Position numbers and translations under genes: made by a program
In this document: piece after piece, positions 8,113 to 15,311 of the stretch
How positions within the stretch are numbered: the first letter of the stretch is position 1
Layout of the letters: each line of letters starts with the position of its first letter
Assembly (NCBI GenBank): GCA_038226175.1
Contig: JBBRQP010000056.1
Span: 1-19,961 of the forward strand
Source of the DNA: JBBRQP01 sp038226175
GTDB taxonomy: Bacteria > Cyanobacteriota > Cyanobacteriia > Gloeobacterales > Anthocerotibacteraceae
Direction of reading: 5' to 3'
Length of the DNA: 19,961 nt
The notes under the pieces: generated by a model
What the model was told of the DNA's origin: nothing
The model's input: only the letters and a program-made list of their open reading frames with translations
The model's database searches: none

Positions 8113-8252
8113 CAGCCCCTCCGCCCCATAAATGGGGAACCAAGGCACTCTTGGGGAAAGTTACACTTTCAGAAATGGAGCGTTAACTCTCTTTGGTATC
8201 CAAACCAAGTATTAGCTGGGTTTCGTCCCCCATTTATGGGGCGGAGGGGCTG
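8113..8252. mobile_element. MITE-like element with perfect 25-bp terminal inverted repeats
   Basis: Positions 8113-8137 and 8228-8252 are exact reverse complements over 25 bp, starting CAGCCCCTCCGCC and ending GGCGGAGGGGCTG. They enclose about 90 bp with no coding frame. The total length of 140 bp, the perfect terminal repeats and the intergenic position fit a miniature inverted-repeat transposable element mobilised by an autonomous transposase elsewhere. AC flanks both ends, which might be a 2-bp duplication but is too short to be convincing. Each repeat also contains an internal palindrome (CCCCATAAATGGGG). In RNA the whole element would fold into one long hairpin and could end aroC transcription. 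Confidence 0.7.
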
Positions 8253-8262
8253 ACCATAATTC

Positions 8263-8289
8263 AAAAAGCCCCCAATTTAAGTTGGGGGC
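8263..8289 (-). terminator. Rho-independent terminator of the apc operon
   Basis: On the reverse strand an 8-bp perfect GC-rich stem (GCCCCCAA / TTGGGGGC, hairpin 8268-8289, loop of 6) is followed at once by TTTTT. It lies 24 bp downstream of the last apcC stop, where the leftward apc transcript should end. Confidence 0.9.
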
Positions 8290-8313
8290 AATAGTATCTA
8301 AAGCTCAAAATTA

Positions 8314-8520
8314 CTACAGTACGCCCGTGTTAGCACCGGGTTTACCGGCTACGAGTTTGACACTGAGAATTTTGCCGCCCTGTTTTTGGATGCGTTGTTG
8401 TTCCATAAACCAACGGTCATACTCCACCAATTTGGTAAAGTAAGTGTTTTGTAGTTCACGACCCCCACGAATTTTTTTGTAACTGGGGATCAAAGCAGTG
8501 ATTTGGAATAAACGGGTCAT
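8314..8520 (-). CDS. apcC: Allophycocyanin-associated small core linker ApcC (canonical copy)
   Basis: The 68-residue product is a CpcD/ApcC-type small linker that caps and stabilises allophycocyanin trimers at the ends of phycobilisome core cylinders. The core pattern RELQNTYFTKLVEYD, then EQQRIQKQGGKILSVKLVAGK and a C-terminal GANTG is very close to classical ApcC. The start is ATG at 8520, preceded by AGGAG; an in-frame extension to 8550 overlaps the upstream gene and is not needed. It lies 14 bp after the other apcC-type gene and is the last gene before the terminator. Confidence 0.93.
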   Translation of the reverse strand: MTRLFQITALIPSYKKIRGGRELQNTYFTKLVEYDRWFMEQQRIQKQGGKILSVKLVAGKPGANTGVL

Positions 8521-8534
8521 GTGAGTTCTCCTAA

Positions 8535-8717
8535 CTAGTTGCCCTGGCACTGAATATTGAGAATAGTTCCCCCTTGGCGGTGAATACGTTGGTATTCGGG
8601 GTTGAACTGATCGTAGGGAATGCGTTTGGTAAAGTAGACATTTTGGATTTCGCGGGTGCTATCAACGCCCTTAGTCCGGCGTGGCACACAGGCAGTAATA
8701 AAAATCGTGCGGCTCAT
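8535..8717 (-). CDS. Second ApcC-type small core linker (divergent paralogue)
   Basis: The 60-residue product shares the ApcC fold and pattern with its downstream neighbour (REIQNVYFTKRIPYDQFNPEYQ in homologous positions, then HRQGGTILNIQ), but it lacks the C-terminal GANTG tail and differs at many positions. It should also bind in the central hole of an allophycocyanin trimer, perhaps at a different cylinder or paired with different beta subunits. The start is ATG at 8717, with AGGAG upstream; the frame is open to 8756 without support. Two adjacent apcC-type genes are unusual, since most cyanobacteria have one apcC in apcABC. Confidence 0.88.
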   Translation of the reverse strand: MSRTIFITACVPRRTKGVDSTREIQNVYFTKRIPYDQFNPEYQRIHRQGGTILNIQCQGN

Positions 8718-8792
8718 GACAGAAACTCCTTCAATGCATCCTAAGTCCCAACTCAAAATTTGGGGGAGAACCGAGTCTCCCCCATGATCTGC

Positions 8793-9281
8793 CTAGCTCA
8801 AACCAGAAGAAAGGTAGTCAAAGTAGACCGCCATTTCTTTGGAAGCGGTAGAACCCACCAAACCACCGGTGACATCTTTCATCGCTTGGATGCTTTGGAC
8901 AATCGAAGCAATGGGAACGCCCAAGGAATTGTAGGTTTCTTTGAGACCATTGAGGACGCGCTCATCCAAAATGGAAGGGTCGCCGGCGAGCATGGCATAG
9001 GTGGCATAGCGCAAGAAATAGTCCATGTCACGAATACAAGCGGCGTAGCGACGGGTAGTGTAGGCGTTGCCGCCGGGACGAACCAAGTCGGGTTGGGTGG
9101 AGAACAATTTGGCAGCCGCATCTTTGATGATGGCAGAAGCATTGGCTGAAATCGTCCCGGCGGCACGAACGCGCAGTTCGCCCGTAGCATAGTAGGCTTT
9201 CAGTTTGTCAAAGGCAGAGGTATCAAAGTATTTGCCTTGGACATCGTAGGTGTTGATCACCGAGGTAATGGCGTCTTGCAT
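8793..9281 (-). CDS. apcB: Allophycocyanin beta subunit
   Basis: The 162-residue product is a phycobiliprotein beta subunit of the phycobilisome core. Cys82 in YAACIRDMDYFLRY is the phycocyanobilin attachment site, and Asn72 in PGGNAY is the position that is gamma-N-methylated in beta subunits. The length is typical for ApcB. It pairs with ApcA to form (alpha-beta)3 discs. It follows apcA with a gap of about 39 bp and precedes the two apcC-type genes, the classical apcA-apcB-apcC order. Confidence 0.97.
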   Translation of the reverse strand: MQDAITSVINTYDVQGKYFDTSAFDKLKAYYATGELRVRAAGTISANASAIIKDAAAKLFSTQPDLVRPGGNAYTTRRYAACIRDMDYFLRYATYAMLAGDPSILDERVLNGLKETYNSLGVPIASIVQSIQAMKDVTGGLVGSTASKEMAVYFDYLSSGLS

Positions 9282-9320
9282 GGTTAGGCTCTCTCACAAA
9301 AGGTTTACAGAAAATAGGAA

Positions 9321-9806
9321 CTAGGACAAAGCACCGATCAGGTAATCGAAGTAGTAACCGAGTTCGGAAGCATCGTCACCGGACATCATCCCGGTTGCAA
9401 CGTTCTTCATGGCACGGACGCTTTCGACAATACCGGGTAAGGGTACTTCGAGACTGCGGTACATTTCTTTGGCACCGATAACGCCGATTTCTTCGATGGG
9501 GGTCACATCACCCGCCACAACACCGAAGGTCACCAGACGTAAATAGTAATCCATGTCACGCAGGCAGGTCGCGGTTTTTTCGGCACCATAGGCATTACCA
9601 CCGGGAGAAACCAGGTCGGGACGCTTTTGGAACAGTTGGTCGCCAGCTTGCTTGATGATGCGCTCACGGCCTTCGGTCAGACCTTGGGCAATACGCAGAC
9701 GACGCTCGCCGCCAGTTACAAAACTACGGATGCGATCAAGTTCCCCAGGGCTGAGGTAACGGGCTTCAGCATCCGCGCTCACAATCGCTTTGGTAACAAC
9801 GCTCAT
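9321..9806 (-). CDS. apcA: Allophycocyanin alpha subunit
   Basis: The 161-residue product is the alpha subunit of allophycocyanin, the core pigment that passes excitation from phycocyanin to the terminal emitters. Cys81 in TATCLRDMDYYLRL binds phycocyanobilin, and PGGNAYGAEKTAT precedes it as in other ApcA proteins. The start is ATG at 9806 with GGAGG about 8 bases upstream, the strongest ribosome-binding site in the operon and fitting for an abundant protein. A 171-bp leader separates it from the upstream linker gene, so it may have its own promoter. Confidence 0.97.
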   Translation of the reverse strand: MSVVTKAIVSADAEARYLSPGELDRIRSFVTGGERRLRIAQGLTEGRERIIKQAGDQLFQKRPDLVSPGGNAYGAEKTATCLRDMDYYLRLVTFGVVAGDVTPIEEIGVIGAKEMYRSLEVPLPGIVESVRAMKNVATGMMSGDDASELGYYFDYLIGALS

Positions 9807-9977
9807 TGACTAATCCTCCAAAGTAAACAGGTGAAGCGAAGAAATTTCCTGGGTAAAAGGCGTAAGCCTGACCGTAAACCAACCCCCAGGAGTTGGGCAC
9901 GGGGCTAGAAGACTAGTCCATCAGACTACCCCCCTTACTCTTATACCTGAGTGTGTGCATGATGGGGTGTTCCTTGT
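9807..9977 (-). promoter_or_regulatory. Leader and candidate internal promoter of apcABC
   Basis: On the reverse strand, TATAAG (plus-strand 9940-9945) is a good -10 match with no convincing -35 element. It would give a leader of about 125-130 bases before apcA, similar in kind to the long leaders of other apcA genes. The leader contains two small hairpins: CCAAC/GTTGG around 9879-9896 and AGGC/GCCT around 9858-9869. An internal promoter would let the abundant subunits be made in excess over the large linkers. Alternatively the stretch may be an RNA processing site within one transcript. Confidence 0.35.
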
Positions 9978-11291
9978 TCATAAAGTGCTGTAGGCGGGAG
10001 TTGTGGACTTGTGTAAAGCCGTCTGAATCTGGTTGCGTGAGCGCAGATAGGTGCGAGTTGGTGCATCGACGACCCCGGCATACCGTTCCGATTGCAAACG
10101 ATAAAAAGGAACCGTATCATCACCAAAGTTTTTTTCGTACTCGACACTGTTGATCAAGGCATCAATCGCGGCTTTCAAGCCCTTTTGACCGAGTAAATTG
10201 ACATGTTCACGGATCTCGACCGCTGAAGATGGCTGACGACCGAGAAAATGTTTGTAATTAAACTCCGCTACTTTGGGGTTATCCCAGCGTCCGAAGAATA
10301 GACGTGCATAGGCTTCAGCATAACCAAGCGCGCGCATAAATTCCTTGACCGTGCTCTCACCATTACGCAAACGTGATTCTGGTTCACTGAGGCGTTGTAG
10401 TTCGCTCGGCTGTTTTTCCCAGACTTGCCGATAAGCAGCTCGAAAAATTAGTTCAATACTTGTGCCATCGGTGAGCGTGAAGATTTGTTCTTGCACCCGA
10501 GCCAGAGGACGCAAGTCATTACCTGCGGCTGAACCCGGCCCAAAACTAGGAAAGTTAAGGGTAGAATTTTGGAAAGTTTGCTGGGAATTAACCCGGATAC
10601 TGCCCAAATAGGCACGGGTATCCATGCCCTTAGTTGGGTCAGAAGTATAGCGCGGATAAGGAACCAAGTCATCGCCAAAAACTTCGGTATATTCAGAAGA
10701 GTTAATCATGGCATCTACGGCAGCTTTAAGCCCTTTACGAGCTAGGAAACCGTTGTAGAGGATGATTTCCGCTTGACTACCCGGCGCGCGGCCTAGGATG
10801 TGTTTAAAGAGCTTCTCAACAATTTTGGTGTTGGGATAGCGGGTATAAAACTGCTTGATCCAAACCTCAGAACTGACAACCCGGCGCACAAATTCACGCA
10901 CCGTAATATCGCCATTGGTCAGACGAGATTCTTCTTCGTTGAGCCGCGCGCCTTCGGGTAAAGCCCGTTCGAGGACTTGACGATAAATTGCCCCGAGTAG
11001 CGCTTCTTTTTGTGCCTTAGTTTGCTGCAAAGTCCAGCGATAGCGGCGTCCGGGTTGGGATTGCCCCCCAGCACGACGGCCTAACAAACCACCGGGAATA
11101 GCACCCACATTATTGGCACGTAGGGCGGGTTGGGTGAGAGCTTGAGCCTGCTCTAGGGCTTTATCTGTGACGGCGTATTGAATCCGGGCTAAGTCCAACC
11201 AGCGATTTTGATCTTGGATATAGGTATCAAGGGCAGGGCGGCCCTGAACAGGGCGGCGGGAGTTAGGGTTCCTGAGAATAATCGGCTGCAT
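9978..11291 (-). CDS. apcH: Phycobilisome core linker with two PBS-linker repeats, ApcH-like
   Basis: The 437-residue product has two PBS_linker (pfam00427-type) domains at about 95-214 and 278-397. Each contains the pattern YRQV-x-E, ESRL-x-NG, the FKHILGR or YKHFLGR block, GLKAAxDAxINS-x-EY and FGDD-x-VP. A basic N-terminal arm of about 90 residues and a short C-terminal tail flank them. It has no phycobilin domain, so it is not an ApcE fragment, and the repeats are closest in style to the ApcE repeats. The gene starts 9 bp after the apcE stop with AGGAG, so it is co-translated with core components. From memory, Anthocerotibacter panamensis has a linker named ApcH that joins core subdomains in a rod-less phycobilisome. 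Position and architecture fit that protein; the name is an inference. A CpcG-like rod-core linker is less likely because CpcG has a single such domain. Confidence 0.65.
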   Translation of the reverse strand: MQPIILRNPNSRRPVQGRPALDTYIQDQNRWLDLARIQYAVTDKALEQAQALTQPALRANNVGAIPGGLLGRRAGGQSQPGRRYRWTLQQTKAQKEALLGAIYRQVLERALPEGARLNEEESRLTNGDITVREFVRRVVSSEVWIKQFYTRYPNTKIVEKLFKHILGRAPGSQAEIILYNGFLARKGLKAAVDAMINSSEYTEVFGDDLVPYPRYTSDPTKGMDTRAYLGSIRVNSQQTFQNSTLNFPSFGPGSAAGNDLRPLARVQEQIFTLTDGTSIELIFRAAYRQVWEKQPSELQRLSEPESRLRNGESTVKEFMRALGYAEAYARLFFGRWDNPKVAEFNYKHFLGRQPSSAVEIREHVNLLGQKGLKAAIDALINSVEYEKNFGDDTVPFYRLQSERYAGVVDAPTRTYLRSRNQIQTALHKSTTPAYSTL

Positions 11292-11300
11292 CGTCGGCTC

Positions 11301-14300
11301 CTACTGAAGGGTTCCCGCATAGGACGGGGAGTAATTGGAGGAAGGTTGACGGATAAATTCGTCGTTGGTGGCAACACTCGCGAGATAAGTGCCGATGGGC
11401 AAGGTCGGGAAGCGTTTGTAGGGGACGACATCTTCACCAAAGACTGCATTGTATTCATCGGAGTTGATCAGCGCGTCAATTGCGGCTTTGAGACCCTGAG
11501 CGGCGAAGATCCGGTTATAAAACTGAATCTCACTTTGGTCTTTGGGCGCGCGTCCGAGTAGATGCTTGGTCAAAAACTCCGTGACTTTAGTATTCGGATA
11601 GGGGTCATAAAATTGTTTGCGGTAGTTTTCCGATTGCGCCAAGAGCCGGATAAATTCACGCATGGAGACCTCACCATTTTTGAGGCGAGATTCGGCAGAT
11701 GAGAGGCGTTGGCTTTCGGGGATGTCGCGCTCAAATACTTGACGATAGGAAGCCAAGATCGCAATCTCAAATTGTGTACGATCAGCCCCAAGCGGTACCC
11801 GGTAAATGGGCAACGGATTACGACGGGTGCCGACGGTATAGGGGTCACCTTCGATCCCCCGCAGCGCGCGGCCTTTTTGGATAAAGAGCGGTTTGGCCAA
11901 CTCTTCTTGACGGGCAGCCTCGACACCCATTGCCAAACCCGTTTCCATAAAGGGCATTTTGCTCATGTCCATACCCTGCGGTAAGCGGGTTGGTTTGAAA
12001 CTCGGGACGACAATCTCGTTAGATTGTTTGGTCAGTTGGTTATAGAGCTTCTCAGTGTTCGGGAAATTAGCCGCAGGCAAGGTCGGATAACGGTTATAAG
12101 GCACGGTATCTTCGCCAAAGGCTTCGCCGTATTCCGCTGAGTCGAGAATGGCGTTAATCAGAGGTTTGAAGCCTTCACGGGCGACAACGTTGTTGTATTT
12201 GCGCAGCTCAGGCTGGTCTTTGGTTGTGCGTCCGAGTAAATGCTTGAGGGCAAGCTCAATATTTTTGGTGGGTGGATAGGGCGTGAAGAATTGCTGACGA
12301 TAAAGGTCAGAGGTGGCAATACCGCGGATAAATTCTTTGACCGACAGCTCGTTATTTTTCAGCCGTGATTCGAGTACCGCAAAGGCTTCACTGACCCGAT
12401 AGGTGTCCATATCCCGTTCAAAAACCTGACGGTAACAGGCACGAATCAGCATTTCGGTTTCGTTGAGGCCGCGCAGGTCGGATTGCTTAAAAATAATCCG
12501 TTGCTCGCGTTTTTTGGAGACACCTTGATTGATCGCAGTCATAATTTGCGGCAATGACCGGGCGGGGGCGGTGCCTTTACCCACAAAGGCCGGGGTTACC
12601 ATGGGTGTTGGTAAAGCGGGGATAGTCCCTGCGCGCAATTTACGCGCTGAAACACCCGCAGGGGTCAAATAGCGTTCGTAGGGAACCACATCATCGCCAA
12701 ATACTTCGGCATACTCAGCTGTATCGAGGATAGCGTTGACGACACCCAAGAAGCCTTTTTTGTAAGCGATGTCGTAGTAACGGTTGGTCTCTTCACGTCC
12801 ATAGGTCGGGCGACCCAGTAAACGGCGGTGAATGTACTCGCAGGATTTGCAAACGTACAGGTTTTGCCAATAGAGCTTACGGAAAACTTCGGAACTTGCC
12901 AGAGCACGGATAAATTCTTTGAGGGAGATTTCACCGTTTTCGAGCTTAATTTCAAAGCGATTAAGGCGTTGGCCTTCGTAGAGCTGACGACCAAAGACTT
13001 GTTGATAGGCTGCGCGAATGACGCCTTGGACATTGGTCTCAACCCCACCGACCATACCGGCGTTTTGGATAAAACCACTACGGCTGCGTTGACCGGGGAT
13101 CGCTTGGTTGCTTTGGGTGAGCTTAAAAATTTGTGGCGAGAGCGAAGTTGGTGCGGCAATGCCACCCTCACTGTTACCGCGTTCATTGGTGATCGGGTTA
13201 CCGGAGCGAATCAAGATCCGTTTGACATCTTTGCCAATCGGAACCGGGCGCGCCGCCATATTCTTGGTCTGAGACTTGAAGATCGCACCAAATTGAATTT
13301 CTAGCGGGTCATTACCCGAACCGTAGGGATGCTGGTTACGTAGGGGCTTCACGTAGTCGGCAAACAACGTGATAAATTGCGGCATTTTTTGTTGGGGTGC
13401 CGAGTAGTTATACAGCGAATAGGCAGCTCCCCAGTTCCAAGAAGGTTGGGCTTCTTGACCGAGGTCACGTAGATAAGGAACCGTATCTTCGCCAAATAGA
13501 CGATTGTATTCGTCACTATCGACTAGGGCATCAACTAGGCCAGCTAAGCCCTTAGCTGCCACAACTGAATAATAGGTTTGCACTTCTTTACGAGATTCGG
13601 GAGCACGCCCTAGAAAATGTTTGAACGCCAGCTCAAGAGCCCGGGAGTTGATGTAAGGCTCAAAAAACTGTTTGCGATAGAGTTCTGACTTGCCGAGTTC
13701 GCGTACAAACTCTTTAACGGAAAGCTCGCCATTTTTGACTTTGGAATCTAGGTAAGAGACACTTTGTCCGTAGGCCAGGATATCACGCTCAAAAACTTGA
13801 CGGTAGCCCGCTCGCACGACCCTCTCTTTTTCGCTACTGGAAGCTCCTGTAGACATTTTGAAAGCAGCACGTTTTTGACCAGCTAAGGCATAGAGAGCCG
13901 GGAGCACCAAGCCATTGCGATCCGGTGAACTGGGGCGCACGATATCAGGTAAGGTATCGGACTTATCGGCGTTTAACGAATTGATAACTACGTTGAAATA
14001 AGAAGATACTAGATCCCGGTCTTCGGGGGTCTTCAAGAAACCCGCCGCCGCCCGCTTCATTTCCTGAAGCGCCACAATCGTGGCATCAATCGAACAAGCC
14101 CTTTCTAAAATCTCGCGCAAGCCCAAGGTATTAACCAAGAGCATATTGCTATCACCCGCAACCAAGGAATAATTGACATATCGTAAAAACCAATCTAGAT
14201 CCCGCAGGGATTTTTGCATCCGCTCGGGGCCATAGGTGGCGATTTGAATTTTTTGGAAGCCTGGCGTTGCGACTTCTTCAGCGACGATATCGCTGCTGCT

Positions 14301-14708
14301 ATCAGTAGTTCCGACGCCAAAAAAGGATTTTAAGCGGTCTAGAAATCCACCCGAATCTTCGATAATGACTTGATCGCCGAGGGGCTGCTCGGAGACTGCC
14401 GAGAGTACAGTCACTTGGGAGCGTTCTAATTTTTGTTTGGCTAATTGCTGCGGAGAATAGGCCATCGGCGATCCTCCCGCAAAAATCCGTGCCGCTGCCC
14501 GAGAAACAATCGTTTCAGCATTAGCGGTCAAGGCTTGGGAGATGGCAAGGCGCCGCTGGGCATCGTTAAAGAAACTTGCCATGGAGTCAATTTCACCCAG
14601 GTTAAAGTAACGCTCTTCCGCGTTAGCACCCTCAATCACTTCAACCATGACGGTGTTGTAATAGCGGGGTCGCGCAATCGTGCTGCCACTGGTTCCTTTA
14701 ATTGCCAT
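11301..14708 (-). CDS. apcE: Phycobilisome core-membrane linker (anchor, terminal emitter)
   Basis: The 1135-residue product organises the phycobilisome core and transfers energy to the photosystems. Residues 1-245 are the phycobiliprotein-like domain, interrupted by the PB-loop at about 80-157; Cys205 in ERACSID is the expected phycocyanobilin site. Four PBS_linker repeats follow at about 296-413, 562-680, 752-873 and 982-1101, joined by arms of 70-150 residues. Four repeats are typical of cores with five cylinders, while three repeats go with tricylindrical cores. Repeat 2 keeps the characteristic LYVCKSCEYIHRRLLGRPTYG block. The ATG at 14708 is preceded by AGGAG. It is the first gene of the leftward operon, and the divergent HTH gene shares its upstream region. 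Confidence 0.97.
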   Translation of the reverse strand: MAIKGTSGSTIARPRYYNTVMVEVIEGANAEERYFNLGEIDSMASFFNDAQRRLAISQALTANAETIVSRAAARIFAGGSPMAYSPQQLAKQKLERSQVTVLSAVSEQPLGDQVIIEDSGGFLDRLKSFFGVGTTDSSSDIVAEEVATPGFQKIQIATYGPERMQKSLRDLDWFLRYVNYSLVAGDSNMLLVNTLGLREILERACSIDATIVALQEMKRAAAGFLKTPEDRDLVSSYFNVVINSLNADKSDTLPDIVRPSSPDRNGLVLPALYALAGQKRAAFKMSTGASSSEKERVVRAGYRQVFERDILAYGQSVSYLDSKVKNGELSVKEFVRELGKSELYRKQFFEPYINSRALELAFKHFLGRAPESRKEVQTYYSVVAAKGLAGLVDALVDSDEYNRLFGEDTVPYLRDLGQEAQPSWNWGAAYSLYNYSAPQQKMPQFITLFADYVKPLRNQHPYGSGNDPLEIQFGAIFKSQTKNMAARPVPIGKDVKRILIRSGNPITNERGNSEGGIAAPTSLSPQIFKLTQSNQAIPGQRSRSGFIQNAGMVGGVETNVQGVIRAAYQQVFGRQLYEGQRLNRFEIKLENGEISLKEFIRALASSEVFRKLYWQNLYVCKSCEYIHRRLLGRPTYGREETNRYYDIAYKKGFLGVVNAILDTAEYAEVFGDDVVPYERYLTPAGVSARKLRAGTIPALPTPMVTPAFVGKGTAPARSLPQIMTAINQGVSKKREQRIIFKQSDLRGLNETEMLIRACYRQVFERDMDTYRVSEAFAVLESRLKNNELSVKEFIRGIATSDLYRQQFFTPYPPTKNIELALKHLLGRTTKDQPELRKYNNVVAREGFKPLINAILDSAEYGEAFGEDTVPYNRYPTLPAANFPNTEKLYNQLTKQSNEIVVPSFKPTRLPQGMDMSKMPFMETGLAMGVEAARQEELAKPLFIQKGRALRGIEGDPYTVGTRRNPLPIYRVPLGADRTQFEIAILASYRQVFERDIPESQRLSSAESRLKNGEVSMREFIRLLAQSENYRKQFYDPYPNTKVTEFLTKHLLGRAPKDQSEIQFYNRIFAAQGLKAAIDALINSDEYNAVFGEDVVPYKRFPTLPIGTYLASVATNDEFIRQPSSNYSPSYAGTLQ

Positions 14709-14864
14709 CCTGGTGCTCCTAACCTAGATCCCTATTCGATACCACCAAACCATAGGCTTTCGTCAAGATCAACTAAGCAGAAAAATAAGTTTTATGTACT
14801 TATGCTTCTCTCTCCTACAAGTGGCCTGTAACGTTGTCAGTGGCCTGTCAGTCTGACGGGTATC
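14709..14864. promoter_or_regulatory. Divergent control region between apcE and the HTH gene
   Basis: The 10-bp sequence AGTGGCCTGT occurs twice in direct orientation, at 14820-14829 and 14839-14848, with a 19-bp period, close to two helical turns. This arrangement suits a regulator binding one face of the DNA. The repeats are 17-45 bp upstream of the HTH gene's annotated ATG and about 110-140 bp upstream of the apcE start. No convincing -35/-10 pair stood out for either direction. Autoregulation by the neighbouring HTH protein is a natural guess but is not shown. Confidence 0.4.
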
Positions 14865-14897
14865 ATGGGCACAAGTAGCAGGATCAAGGAGCAGAAG

Positions 14898-15299
14898 GTG
14901 CATGAAGGACTCACACTAAACGAGGTTTCGCAAGTAACCGGACGCAGTATTCGGACAATTCGACGTTGGATTGCTGAGGGACATCTTAAAACTCGCTTGC
15001 GGCAAGACCACGAACCGCCTAATACACCTACGCTAATTGAATCCTCTGAGCTTGAAAGTTTCTTGGCTAGCACCCGCCGTTTGGTGCATACCTGCGAGAT
15101 GGCTTCGACCCACGAACAAGAACAAATCTACCAGCAGTTACGCGCCGAAATGCTACCTATGATCAATGATTTACGTCAAGAAATGCAAATCTTAAAAGAT
15201 CAAATTGAACACCTACAGCAAGAAAATTACTCCCTAACCCAAAAGCTACAACCAGCGAAGACTACTTCTCCTTGGCGTAAATTATTAGGCGTCGAATAG
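14898..15299 (+). CDS. Small helix-turn-helix protein with C-terminal coiled coil
   Basis: The product (133 residues from the GTG at 14898, 144 from the ATG at 14865) starts with a MerR/excisionase-like winged helix motif, LTLNEVSQVTGRSIRTIRRW, followed by IAEGHLKTR. A heptad-rich segment near the C-terminus (LRQEMQILKDQIEHLQQENYSL) should form a coiled coil and drive dimerisation. The GTG has AAGGAG six bases upstream, a far better ribosome-binding site than the ATG has, so I take 14898. It is divergent from apcE and 12 bp ahead of an NDH-2-like gene, probably in an operon with it. It could regulate the apc operon, itself, or the flavoprotein gene; no named family was recognised. Confidence 0.75.
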   Translation: MHEGLTLNEVSQVTGRSIRTIRRWIAEGHLKTRLRQDHEPPNTPTLIESSELESFLASTRRLVHTCEMASTHEQEQIYQQLRAEMLPMINDLRQEMQILKDQIEHLQQENYSLTQKLQPAKTTSPWRKLLGVE

Positions 15300-15311
15300 G
15301 GCATTACCGCA

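Noticed and set aside
8029..8253. 74-codon frame across the aroC end and the inverted-repeat element
   Set aside because: It is a shadow of aroC continuing into the MITE-like element, with no motif or start signal.
12665..13304. Long frames of 158 and 173 codons inside apcE in other phases
   Set aside because: apcE is unambiguous over this region with a conserved linker repeat; these are shadows.
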